35,676 nucleotides of DNA from a virus (IMGVR_UViG_3300036761_001636:1-35676); one strand, 5' to 3'. Positions 25,576-32,420 are shown, counted from the first letter of the stretch. Program-made: numbers and translations. Notes: generated from the letters alone by a model not told the origin.

Positions 25576-26195
25576 CAACTCTCATCTTTGATCGAGATCA
25601 TGTTCAGAAGTGTACTCCCGAGCATCCCTTTCATCAAGTTGTTCACGGTGAGGCATGGGCGAGTCTTAGAACACTCGAAGATGGTTATGCAGATTGTATC
25701 ATCACTGATCCCGAGTATGATACGAAGGACTTCAACTTGGAAGAGCTTCAACGAGTTTGTCGGGGGAACATTGTTGTCTTCTGCAAGCCCGAGAATCAGT
25801 TCTTCAAGCCTGACGAATACTTGTTTTGGGTCAAAACACCTTCGACCAAGAACTTCTCCCAGAAGTGTGGGAGGTTCGTCGAAATGATTCTTGTCAAGCG
25901 ACACGGATATGGTGGAGAGGTGTCGACCTTCAACACTCTGCACTGGAGTCAAATGATCGGAGTCTATGACGATCGACTGATCATGCCTCCCGAGCATCCC
26001 TGGGAGAAGCCGCTGACATTGATCGAACGATTGGTTCGACTATATTCGAATCCTGGCGACTTGGTGCTTGATCCCTTCTGCGGGAGTGGAACAACTCTCG
26101 TCGCGTCCAAGAGTCTTGGGCGTCATTCGATCGGGTTCGAGACTCTTCACTCATACGTAGAGCTCGCAAGAAAACGACTCTGGAGTGTCAAATGA
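25572..26195 (+). CDS. DNA methyltransferase, beta-class N4-C/N6-A type (207 aa)
   Basis: Motif IV appears as TDPEYD near residue 45 (DPEY instead of the common DPPY), and the SAM-binding motif I LDPFCGSGTTL near residue 167. The IV-before-I order is that of beta-class methylases such as site-specific phage methylases. There is no clear target-recognition insert, so it is compact. It probably methylates phage DNA against restriction, in addition to MT-A70 and the deazaguanine system. Both ends overlap neighbours by ATGA. Confidence 0.85.
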   Translation: MTTLIFDRDHVQKCTPEHPFHQVVHGEAWASLRTLEDGYADCIITDPEYDTKDFNLEELQRVCRGNIVVFCKPENQFFKPDEYLFWVKTPSTKNFSQKCGRFVEMILVKRHGYGGEVSTFNTLHWSQMIGVYDDRLIMPPEHPWEKPLTLIERLVRLYSNPGDLVLDPFCGSGTTLVASKSLGRHSIGFETLHSYVELARKRLWSVK

Positions 26196-26473
26196 CCAGA
26201 ACAAGATTCGATCAAGTCATGCATGTCATACATCTTGAACGTGTTCGTCAAGATGCCAAGTGGGGGAAGCATCGTAATCTCACTAGCTTCGAGTGGCTCA
26301 CTGTTCTGATAGAAGAAGCAGGGGAGTGTGCTAAAGCTATCCTACAACGAAAGCCCGAGGAGTTGCAGTTCGAGATCATTCAAGTCGCTGCTGTAGCTGT
26401 AGCATGGCTTGAGGACATTCTCGAGTTCGGAGTGAACGATGCAGCTCCCAGCAAGAATTTCAAAGCTGGGTAG
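26192..26473 (+). CDS. MazG-like nucleotide pyrophosphohydrolase (93 aa)
   Basis: HLERVRQDAKWG, EWLTVLIEEAGECAKA and FEIIQVAAVAVAWLE follow the widespread phage MazG-like pattern, including the EEAGE metal-binding helix. Members hydrolyse (d)NTPs or alarmones, and may help shape the nucleotide pool. It is the last gene of the plus-strand operon, and its start overlaps the methylase stop. Confidence 0.85.
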   Translation: MTRTRFDQVMHVIHLERVRQDAKWGKHRNLTSFEWLTVLIEEAGECAKAILQRKPEELQFEIIQVAAVAVAWLEDILEFGVNDAAPSKNFKAG

Positions 26474-26541
26474 TGCGAGTTCGCTCAATACTGAAACTCC
26501 CCGGCAGCTTCAGCTGCGCGTGAACTGCGCGTACGTGAGAC

Positions 26542-26577
26542 AAAAAAACCCCCCGCAGACCGTGAGATCTGCGGGGG
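26542..26577 (-). terminator. Intrinsic terminator for the minus-strand operon
   Basis: On the minus strand a 10-bp GC-rich stem (26577-26568 with 26559-26550) with an 8-base loop is followed by GG and seven T residues (26548-26542), the classical intrinsic form. It ends transcription arriving from the right. The plus strand sees the hairpin without a T-run. Confidence 0.9.
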
Positions 26578-26580
26578 TAC

Positions 26581-26773
26581 AACTACACCTATTCTGCAAA
26601 CGAACGCAGCCTAACATGTCCTACAAGGTGTTTCTCGGGGAGAAACACGCGTTGCAGACTGGAACCGGACGATCGCGCCCGATCGGAGACAGGGATGACA
26701 AGCCCTGCCAGTCTGCAACGCAGACGAACGGGCAGGAGTCGAACCTGCTTCAACCACACCGTTCGTGCTATGA
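26581..26773 (-). ncRNA. Putative structured RNA at the 3' end of the minus-strand operon
   Basis: Reading the minus strand there are consecutive stable elements. First is a tRNA-like minihelix (26766-26724) with an 8-bp acceptor-like stem and a T-arm GCAGG/CCTGC with loop TTCGACT, but no D or anticodon arm. Next a 14-bp stem (26721-26708 with 26662-26649) encloses two hairpins, CAGGG/CCCTG and CGATC/GATCG. Then a 9-bp hairpin with a CCC loop (about 26648-26628), and CTGC/GCAG near 26600. The intrinsic terminator follows directly. No ORF is supported here. It could be a small phage RNA or degenerate tRNA cluster; function unknown. Confidence 0.55.
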
Positions 26774-27427
26774 TTAGAGCCCGCTCGAGCAGCCCTGAAC
26801 TTCTTCCAAGATCGTGTCCCAGGCTGCGCTGACCTTTGACTCTACTTCATCGTCGAGCTCCATCTGCCAAGCGTCGTGACGACGTTTGACTTCTTCCTCG
26901 ACTTTGGTCTCGTCGACATCGTCGGGGTCTTTGATCTGCTGAAGCATTTCGTCTGTTACCTGCTTACGAACATCAGCGTCATCCCACTCATCGAACTCAC
27001 CTTCGGCTTCTTCACGAAGAGCATCTTCGTCGACTTCGAGCTCGACCCCGCTGAGGTCGCTCGCCCACGAATCCAGGTTGTCAGAACGTTCTTGAAGCAT
27101 CTGACCTGCGGACGAAGACTCCTGAAGCTGCTCGGGCATGTTGGACAAGCTGTCCTGACACTGCGAGCTGAGATCTTCAATGCGACCGATGATCTCAGGG
27201 AGCTCATCAGCGAGATGTGCACCCGCAGTGAGAGCACCGATGTCGTCTTCGATGCCATACAGCTCCTGCAGGAATGAGCTCTGCGTCAGCTGTTGACGAG
27301 TCGGGGCTGTGAGCGACATGTGAGGGGGCTGAAAGCGGAACGCCCACCAGTAGTACGAGTCGCCCTTCTTGATTCCCGCTTGCGGGTAATCCTTGCGTGC
27401 GTGTTTTACGTGCGTTACTCTTGGCAT
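26774..27427 (-). CDS. Conserved phage protein, acidic coiled-coil (217 aa)
   Basis: The N-terminus (MPRVTHVKHARKDYP, then KGDSYYWWAFRF) is a sequence I recognise as recurring in many unrelated phages, of unknown function. The middle and C-terminus are very acidic, helical and coiled-coil-prone (EVDEDALREEAEGEFDEWDD-like). AAAAGGAG lies eight bases before the ATG. It is the last coding gene of the minus-strand operon, just before the structured RNA and terminator. Confidence 0.85.
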   Translation of the reverse strand: MPRVTHVKHARKDYPQAGIKKGDSYYWWAFRFQPPHMSLTAPTRQQLTQSSFLQELYGIEDDIGALTAGAHLADELPEIIGRIEDLSSQCQDSLSNMPEQLQESSSAGQMLQERSDNLDSWASDLSGVELEVDEDALREEAEGEFDEWDDADVRKQVTDEMLQQIKDPDDVDETKVEEEVKRRHDAWQMELDDEVESKVSAAWDTILEEVQGCSSGL

Positions 27428-27459
27428 AGCTTTTCTCCTTTTGTCTGATTATAATCGAA

Positions 27460-27867
27460 TTAGTCGTTCGGAAAGTCTTCGAGATCGGCTCGCGAACGTT
27501 CGAGAACATCTTCAGCATCTCGGTTATCACAGTCGCACTCATCGTACTCGAGAGGGCAACCAGGCGACTCTAGGTTCCAGCCGCAGAATGGGCAGGTTTC
27601 GTTCCCTTCGAGGGAGTCGAACTCCCAGCCTGGGACGTGCTTGCCACAGCGTGGGCAATGTCCTGTCTCAATACAGACAGGGCAGGGGTCAGCGTCTTCC
27701 ATGTGACCGGATCCTAGTGAAACACCAGCAGGCGATGGATCATACGAGTAGCGAAGTTCTCCGAAGCCATCACAGTGCTGACAGTAGTCAGGCCACTGTG
27801 CAACGTACGCATCGTGTTCAGCTTTCATCTTCTGCTGCCAGGCGATGCACGAAAGTGTGTGTGCCAT
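27460..27867 (-). CDS. Zinc-ribbon protein (135 aa)
   Basis: The start at 27867 has GAAAGGAG upstream; the longer in-frame reading has no site. Multiple CxxC knuckles are present: CQHC near residue 29, CPVC and CPRC near 61-72, and CPFC near 91, as in DnaJ-type or ribbon zinc folds. It probably binds two or three zinc ions and a nucleic acid or protein partner. The C-terminus is acidic. Role unknown. Confidence 0.75.
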   Translation of the reverse strand: MAHTLSCIAWQQKMKAEHDAYVAQWPDYCQHCDGFGELRYSYDPSPAGVSLGSGHMEDADPCPVCIETGHCPRCGKHVPGWEFDSLEGNETCPFCGWNLESPGCPLEYDECDCDNRDAEDVLERSRADLEDFPND

Positions 27868-27878
27868 CTGATCTCCTT

Positions 27879-27995
27879 TCATCGAACGAGTATGAATACG
27901 ATAGTGCCAGTGCATCCTGCTACTAACGAAATAATCAGCAGCAGGAGCACTGTGCAGATCACGACGAGAACTCGATACATGAACTCGAGCATCAT
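27879..27995 (-). CDS. Small membrane protein (38 aa)
   Basis: The start overlaps the stop of the SWIM-like gene (ATGA at 27995-27992), and a second ATG follows immediately. One strongly hydrophobic segment covers most of the protein (VLVVICTVLLLLIISLVAG, then C and a second hydrophobic patch). LVAGC resembles a lipobox, but hydrophobic residues follow it, so a lipoprotein is doubtful. The ribosome binding site is weak (GAAAG). Too short for most gene finders. Confidence 0.5.
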   Translation of the reverse strand: MMLEFMYRVLVVICTVLLLLIISLVAGCTGTIVFILVR

Positions 27996-28348
27996 GAACC
28001 GATCTTTCGGGTCGTGAGAATCAACCCGTCACCCAGAACGAACGTCTGGCGATGCTGACGTGCTACATCTTCGGGCTTCGACCAAACGCTGATGCGACGA
28101 CGAGCATAGGTCTCAGCGAGATAGTTCTGAACTGCGACGACATGCGAGCATCCGCAGGGAATACCAGGCTCGCGGTACTTGCCCCAGTCACAAGAACAGA
28201 TGGTCGGGATGTCTAAGTCTCCCAAGACGATCGTGTACTGAGACCCCGACGTCCCGGAAGTGACAACGAACATCGAACCTGATAGCTGCTCGATTGAATG
28301 AGATCGGCTCTTCACCTGCATCTCTTTTGGGAATCGATTTGTCTGCAT
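27992..28348 (-). CDS. SWIM-type zinc-finger protein (118 aa)
   Basis: ICSCDWGKY...GIPCGCSHVVAV (about residues 50-72) fits the SWIM pattern CxC-n-CxH, a zinc module for DNA or protein binding. The start at 28348 has GGGAGGAG upstream; an internal ATG at 28321 is a weaker alternative. It lies in the block of small minus-strand genes. Its target is unknown. Confidence 0.75.
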   Translation of the reverse strand: MQTNRFPKEMQVKSRSHSIEQLSGSMFVVTSGTSGSQYTIVLGDLDIPTICSCDWGKYREPGIPCGCSHVVAVQNYLAETYARRRISVWSKPEDVARQHRQTFVLGDGLILTTRKIGS

Positions 28349-28369
28349 GAGCTCCTCCCGAAGCCAAGC

Positions 28370-28621
28370 TTACGTGTTGTAGTGAGGGATTGTCCCTGCG
28401 ATCGTGGGGAACAACGAACAAGCAACTTCATAGGAGATTTTGTCTCCTTCAGCAGCAACTCGTTCGTCGCTCCAATCAGTCAGACCGCGATACGCTGCCC
28501 AGAAGTACTGATCGTGGACGACTGCAATGACTTTGTAGCCAAAGAAGTCGCCCGTTCGAATCTCACCTCCGTGCACAACGTAAGGATTCAACGTACCATT
28601 CTCATTCGTCTCTCGAGTCAT
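28370..28621 (-). CDS. Hypothetical protein (83 aa)
   Basis: Start chosen at 28621 with AAAGGAG upstream. The longer reading frame would translate the divergent structured element at 28640-28695 and is rejected. The protein is soluble and mixed alpha/beta, with a YKVIAVVHDQYFWAAYRG core. No family is recognised. Confidence 0.7.
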   Translation of the reverse strand: MTRETNENGTLNPYVVHGGEIRTGDFFGYKVIAVVHDQYFWAAYRGLTDWSDERVAAEGDKISYEVACSLFPTIAGTIPHYNT

Positions 28622-28639
28622 AATTCTCCTTTCATAGTT

Positions 28640-28695
28640 GGGTAGAATTACCCTGACTGCTCTCGACATCCAGTCGAGAGCAGATAGGCGTTCTA
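28640..28695 (-). repeat. Start-associated structured element, divergent copy
   Basis: It has the same architecture as the nine main copies with almost entirely different sequence. On the + coordinate axis: hairpin GGGTA/TACCC next to the ribosome binding site (28640-28653), an 11-bp stem (28657-28667 with 28673-28683), and distal TTCTA (28691-28695) complementary to TAGAA spanning the loop at 28643-28647. The distal strand contains the UAG stop of the upstream gene. Confidence 0.6.
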
Positions 28696-29100
28696 CGAGT
28701 GCATGAAGAGCATCACAACGACTTCGCCGGGTTGTGTCATCTCGATGAACTCGACATCGTTGCAAAGCTGTCCTACTTTCGTTGCCCAACGTGTTACTGT
28801 GATCAAGCCTTCGGGGAGCGACTGAAACATCTTCGTTGCCTTAACATAAGCTTCGAAGAAGTTGATTTCGAACGAGTCAAAGAGCTTCAAGATATTGACA
28901 GCTTTCTGAACTCGATCGACATGCTTGCCCGAATTGAAGATATCCGGGAACAGCTTGACCATTTGCTTCGCAGCAGTTGCCATCTCGGCGGAGATCACAG
29001 GAGCGTTGTCCTTGTGAGCGTGTTGATGCCCCTCTGTAGCCATCCCACCGCAGATGAGACATTCAGTCCCAGGAGTAGGGCGATACCAGAGATCTGTCAT
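28693..29100 (-). CDS. Hypothetical protein with N-terminal Cys/His cluster (135 aa)
   Basis: The start at 29100 follows GGTGAT four bases after the stop of the 33-aa membrane gene. CLICGGMATEGHQHAH (about residues 13-28) could hold one zinc ion. The remainder is helical with a hydrophobic C-terminal strand (EVVVMLFMHS). No family is recognised. Confidence 0.7.
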   Translation of the reverse strand: MTDLWYRPTPGTECLICGGMATEGHQHAHKDNAPVISAEMATAAKQMVKLFPDIFNSGKHVDRVQKAVNILKLFDSFEINFFEAYVKATKMFQSLPEGLITVTRWATKVGQLCNDVEFIEMTQPGEVVVMLFMHS

Positions 29101-29104
29101 AGCA

Positions 29105-29206
29105 TCACCACGCAGCTCTCGAAGCAAGGCCGATCAATACGATCAGCAGGATGACGATGGCAATCAAGTCATCCACCAGCAATGGCGTCTGAGGCTTCGA
29201 CGTCAT
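29105..29206 (-). CDS. Small single-TM membrane peptide (33 aa)
   Basis: A perfect AAGGAGGTGA site lies just upstream of the ATG at 29206. A polar start (residues 1-7) is followed by one hydrophobic helix (LLVDDLIAIVILLIVLIGLA) and a short tail SRAAW. It overlaps the end of the previous gene by 38 bases, and its TGA lies four bases before the next ATG. Too short for standard gene calls, but well supported by site and context. Confidence 0.65.
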   Translation of the reverse strand: MTSKPQTPLLVDDLIAIVILLIVLIGLASRAAW

Positions 29207-29570
29207 GTGTCACCTCCTTGTCGATCTCCTTGGCAACCTTAACAAAGTTGTCTAGGTCGTAGTTGAACCGCTTGATGAACTGAACGCGAGTCTTCGGAGA
29301 AGCGTTCGTGCTCAATCCGACCCAGCGTTTGACGTCTTTGGGAGTGAGAAGAACGTCAACCTGTTTCTCGTCTTGCACCATCGTGCGGAACGCACCATTC
29401 GAGATCTCGGTCAAGTGAAGACGGGCATAGACTTCAGGCCAGTTCTCTTTCGTGATCTCGGGTATCCCCGTCGTCATCGATCCGAAGACAAGAACCTCAC
29501 GTAAGTACGAGTCATTCGTGCTGTCGGGTAACGGGGGCACACACTTGCGTGAATCATACTGCAGGCTCAT
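29169..29570 (-). CDS. Hypothetical protein (133 aa)
   Basis: The start at 29570 has AAAAGGAG upstream, immediately after the structured element at 29586-29645. It is a soluble protein with an N-terminal coil and a helical C-terminal half (KRFNYDLDNFVKVAKEIDKE). No recognised motif. It is likely a small early protein. Confidence 0.75.
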   Translation of the reverse strand: MSLQYDSRKCVPPLPDSTNDSYLREVLVFGSMTTGIPEITKENWPEVYARLHLTEISNGAFRTMVQDEKQVDVLLTPKDVKRWVGLSTNASPKTRVQFIKRFNYDLDNFVKVAKEIDKEVTHDVEASDAIAGG

Positions 29571-29585
29571 ATTACTCTCCTTTTC

Positions 29586-29645
29586 GAGGCTGAACCGCCT
29601 CTGACCCAACCTTAACAAGTGTTAAGGTTGGGATGTGAAGGTTCA
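29586..29645 (-). repeat. Start-associated structured element, copy 1 (covariant)
   Basis: The ribosome-site hairpin has stem GAGGC/GCCTC (29586-29590 with 29597-29601) and loop TGAACC; the distal strand is GGTTCA (29640-29645). In other copies loop and partner are TGAACG and CGTTCA, so both the stem and the loop pairing have changed in a compensatory way. The palindrome arms CCCAACCTTAACA and its complement lie at 29605-29617 and 29620-29632. Confidence 0.85.
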
Positions 29646-29648
29646 GAT

Positions 29649-30119
29649 CTACCCGCACGGAAGATCAGCGATGCGTGCGAGTTCGACTCTCGCTTGATCA
29701 GCTAAGTGGTAGATGTTTTCACCAAAGTAGGTGAACGAAGCTTGTTTCAACCCGTCGAGATTATCTCGCTCAGTCATCCGCTCCCAATGCTGTTCCCCAT
29801 ACAGCTTCTCGAAGCGATAGCCACCAGGGACGAGAAGAATGCGACGACGAGCTTCGGAGGCGAGAACGAGAATCTCAGTTGGCACTAGATCGATCCCTTC
29901 GACGCCAGCGTGAATCGCATCGTGAACGATCCCGTTGACGCCTCCCGTGAGATCGTCGAAGAGATGATCTCGAATAGAGATGAGACGCATGAGAGTGCCT
30001 GGAGCAACAACGTTCGCACTCTTCTGCACCTCGACGATGATGCTCTCGAGAATCTTGTGAGTGTCCTGCATCATCTTCTGAGCTTGCTGAATCTTGTGAA
30101 GCTGACGTTTTGTGATCAT
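29649..30119 (-). CDS. Hypothetical helical protein (156 aa)
   Basis: The ATG at 30119 overlaps the stop of the upstream gene (ATGA). The N-terminal basic helix (KRQLHKIQQAQKMM) leads to an alpha-helical body. There are no cysteines of a metal site and no membrane segment. No family is recognised. Confidence 0.75.
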   Translation of the reverse strand: MITKRQLHKIQQAQKMMQDTHKILESIIVEVQKSANVVAPGTLMRLISIRDHLFDDLTGGVNGIVHDAIHAGVEGIDLVPTEILVLASEARRRILLVPGGYRFEKLYGEQHWERMTERDNLDGLKQASFTYFGENIYHLADQARVELARIADLPCG

Positions 30120-30526
30120 TCCATTGTCTCCTGATCGATGATGTACTGGAAGTCGTACTTCTGCTTCCCAGCTAAGACCATCAGACGAGCAGCTTTGATA
30201 GCTGTGTCATTGCGTGCATCAGTGTACTTCTGGGAAGAGATTCCTATTAGGACACCGAGTAGCCAGGTAACAGCGTTTGCCTGAACTGATGGGTGAAACT
30301 CGATCATTGCTTGCCCGAACTTCACGCCATCCCGAACGGTGTGGTTCATACTGTTGAAGAACTTCTCCATGAAGTAAGTGAAGTTCGATGGCGTCATCGA
30401 CCGTGCGAGCTTGTCGACATGCAAGGGCTCGTAGTTAGGATCCGGGTCACCGGTCTCCATTGTCTTGAGCGTGATCTCTCGAGCTCCCTTGCTGTAGCCA
30501 TCGAGAGTGTAGGGATTAGGTTTCAT
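30116..30526 (-). CDS. Hypothetical protein (136 aa)
   Basis: AAAAGGAG precedes the ATG, directly after a structured element. It is helical and soluble, with a central FNSMNHTVRDGVKFGQAMIE segment (shown in part) and a C-terminal KAARLMVLAGKQKYDFQ. It is coupled to the next gene by ATGA. Unknown function. Confidence 0.75.
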   Translation of the reverse strand: MKPNPYTLDGYSKGAREITLKTMETGDPDPNYEPLHVDKLARSMTPSNFTYFMEKFFNSMNHTVRDGVKFGQAMIEFHPSVQANAVTWLLGVLIGISSQKYTDARNDTAIKAARLMVLAGKQKYDFQYIIDQETME

Positions 30527-30540
30527 GAGTTTCTCCTTTT

Positions 30541-30602
30541 GGGATTGAACGATCCCTATCTGAACCTTAACAAGTGTTAAGGTTCAGACGAACGAGCGTT
30601 CA
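30541..30602 (-). repeat. Start-associated structured element, copy 2
   Basis: Hairpin GGGAT/ATCCC with loop TGAACG (30541-30556), palindrome CTGAACCTTAACA with its complement (30560-30572 and 30575-30587, loop AG), and distal CGTTCA (30597-30602). On the minus strand the upstream gene's UGA stop is the first three bases of UGAACG. Confidence 0.88.
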
Positions 30603-30884
30603 GTCAGTGTGCTTACCGTAACCGTGTGATCGAGGTGAGAAGCCTGGACTCCCTGCTCCATTCAGATCGTGACCGATCGTGGCAGCGATCTCCATCTCGG
30701 TCATGTTGGCTCTACAACCAAACGTGATAAAGCCGACGAGATCGTGAAGCCCGTCTTCTCCGTAGGCGTCCAAGTAGCGAGTGAGCCCGATGACAACGTC
30801 AACAGGATCGTTGGTCGTGCAGCGTTCGAACTCCACAACGTCTTGGAAGTCCAACCTGCCCCTCGGTGTTAGTTTCTGTTTCAT
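30600..30884 (-). CDS. Hypothetical protein (94 aa)
   Basis: Start set at 30884 with AAGGAGAG upstream; the longer frame overlaps the previous gene and lacks a site. It contains DVVEFERCTTNDPVDVVIGL and a Gly/Ser-rich C-terminus. No family is recognised. Confidence 0.7.
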   Translation of the reverse strand: MKQKLTPRGRLDFQDVVEFERCTTNDPVDVVIGLTRYLDAYGEDGLHDLVGFITFGCRANMTEMEIAATIGHDLNGAGSPGFSPRSHGYGKHTD

Positions 30885-30895
30885 CTCATCTCTCC

Positions 30896-31111
30896 TTATT
30901 CGTGCATGATAGATGGCTTGGTGATTTCGACGAAGAAGCGAACTGTCTCTTGAAGACGCGTCAGCGTCGTCCGGATGTCTTCGAGAACTTTGATTCTCTC
31001 TGTCAACCACTCGACCTGCTCTCTGTCGTCATCTGCGCATACGATGTCTCTCTTGACATCACGAATGACTTGGTTCACAACTTCAATCTGCTCTGTTAAG
31101 GTTGCGAACAT
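30896..31111 (-). CDS. Small coiled-coil protein (71 aa)
   Basis: The ATG overlaps the upstream stop by one base (TAATG at 31113-31109). The whole protein is helical with heptad-like spacing (EQIEVVNQVIRDVKRDI, VEWLTERIKVLEDIRTTL). It probably dimerises. Unknown role. Confidence 0.75.
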   Translation of the reverse strand: MFATLTEQIEVVNQVIRDVKRDIVCADDDREQVEWLTERIKVLEDIRTTLTRLQETVRFFVEITKPSIMHE

Positions 31112-31452
31112 TATCGTACCCTCCCGTGGCTATTCTGATCTAGCCCGCTGAAGTCCTGAGTGAACTCAGCATCGAATGCCTTCGTGACGAACGTTACGAT
31201 CCGATCGCTCAAGTACGCGAGTGTCCCGCGGTCGCTGTCGGACATCCTGAAGAAATCACGTTCGGCTAGGAGTCGAAGAGCATCACCTGCATCGACAAGA
31301 CCTTCGTCGTTGCAGCTTGCTTGCTCGTAGCCGATTTCGATCAACTCGGCTTTGTAGTCGTCAAAGAACTTCTTGGCGACAGCTTCGAGCTTAGCTTCGT
31401 CCATCGCGTCGTCGACGTCATCGGAATGGGGATAGCCATGTCTGCTGATCAT
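31111..31452 (-). CDS. Hypothetical acidic protein (113 aa)
   Basis: The ATG at 31452 has GGGAGG upstream and overlaps the stop of the upstream gene (ATGA). A GTG at 31467 would lie before the binding site and is rejected. The helical N-terminal half is rich in Asp/Glu, followed by LRLLAERDFFRMSDSDRG. No family is recognised. Confidence 0.72.
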   Translation of the reverse strand: MISRHGYPHSDDVDDAMDEAKLEAVAKKFFDDYKAELIEIGYEQASCNDEGLVDAGDALRLLAERDFFRMSDSDRGTLAYLSDRIVTFVTKAFDAEFTQDFSGLDQNSHGRVR

Positions 31453-31721
31453 GATGGCTCCTCCCACGACTCACCACAGTAGCCTGGGTCGAAGTCCAAC
31501 GGTGCACAGCTGGGAACGAGACCAGACTCCATGATGTAGGTCTCTTCGACCTGAACGCCGGGGTTGGCTGCGACGGCTTCTTCTTTCGAATCGTAGGCGG
31601 TGCACAGCTGACGGCTGAACTGTCCTGCGAGCACTGAGTGCTCGGGGTAGTCGCCACACTTGCACAGCCACCAGTTCGTGTGAACGAACTGGATTGACTT
31701 GTACTCACCAACTAGCTTCAT
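31449..31721 (-). CDS. Hypothetical Cys-containing protein (90 aa)
   Basis: Start at 31721 with AAAAGGAG upstream. An ORF extended upstream would be a translation of the structured element at 31736-31795 and is rejected. Features are WWLCKCGDYPEHS near residue 17 and two further cysteines. No clear metal-site pattern and no family recognised. Confidence 0.72.
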   Translation of the reverse strand: MKLVGEYKSIQFVHTNWWLCKCGDYPEHSVLAGQFSRQLCTAYDSKEEAVAANPGVQVEETYIMESGLVPSCAPLDFDPGYCGESWEEPS

Positions 31722-31735
31722 GATGTTCTCCTTTT

Positions 31736-31795
31736 GGGATTGAACGATCCCTGACTCAACCTTAACAAGTGTTAAGGTTGAGATACGAGCGTTCA
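31736..31795 (-). repeat. Start-associated structured element, copy 3
   Basis: Hairpin GGGAT/ATCCC with loop TGAACG (31736-31751), palindrome CTCAACCTTAACA with its complement (31755-31767 and 31770-31782), distal CGTTCA (31790-31795). The TAA of the upstream gene ends one base before the distal strand. Confidence 0.88.
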
Positions 31796-31796
31796 A

Positions 31797-32405
31797 TTAT
31801 TCGTACTGTGTTAGCTCAGCTTGGGCTTTGCCGAGGTCTTCCTGAAGCTTAGCAACGCGCTCGGTCAGGAGCTTTCGCGCATATGCTCGATTACTCTCAA
31901 TCTGGCGAAGCTTGTACTCGCGGTCGTCGATCTCCCGCTGAGCCTTCTCGGCTTTCTTCTGAGCGCGTTCTTCTTCAGCAGAAGGACGGCCAGCCCAGAT
32001 GCGACTCATATCGCGCAGGTCGGTCTTGAGCTGAGCGAGTGTGTAGGACTGCAGAGCAATCTTCGGATCCTGAGCGTGATCGGTCTCCCAAGTCCACTCA
32101 TTGGCGATCATCTCCTGCACTTTCTCGGGATATGCCATGGCACTCTTGACCCAGAAGATCATTCGATCGCCACAGCAGTCGAGCAGGTTCGGGCTCGAGA
32201 AGCCGTACAGGATGCGCGGGTAGAAGTTGTGCGTGCCGAGGGCTTCACCAGGCTTTGCAACGCTGGCGACTGCATCACACGGCTGCTTCCACGCATCGTA
32301 GGGCTCAGCGTTCTCCCAGTTGCCGTCGCTGAACTGTCCCTTGAACTCGCACTCGTAGAGTACGACCTGGGCGATGTTGCGAAACGTTACTCTCAGATTA
32401 GTCAT
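31797..32405 (-). CDS. Hypothetical protein with C-terminal coiled coil (202 aa)
   Basis: The N-terminal 130 residues are globular (VVLYECEFKGQFSDGNWENAE, shown in part; NLLDCCGDRMIFWVK). Residues 140-200 form a long Lys/Glu/Gln-rich coiled coil (EEERAQKKAEKAQREIDD). AAAAGGAG and an element lie upstream. The opposite strand has a 327-codon open frame that I regard as a shadow. No family is recognised. Confidence 0.8.
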   Translation of the reverse strand: MTNLRVTFRNIAQVVLYECEFKGQFSDGNWENAEPYDAWKQPCDAVASVAKPGEALGTHNFYPRILYGFSSPNLLDCCGDRMIFWVKSAMAYPEKVQEMIANEWTWETDHAQDPKIALQSYTLAQLKTDLRDMSRIWAGRPSAEEERAQKKAEKAQREIDDREYKLRQIESNRAYARKLLTERVAKLQEDLGKAQAELTQYE

Positions 32406-32420
32406 GTTGCATCTCCTTTT

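Noticed and set aside
26724-26766. Phage attachment site in a tRNA 3' half
   Set aside because: No integrase, excisionase or repressor is seen in the window, and the acceptor stem is complete on both sides, unlike a simple 3' half copy.
26581-26773. A tmRNA gene
   Set aside because: The acceptor halves are only about 45 nt apart and there is no tag reading frame or the usual long insert between them.
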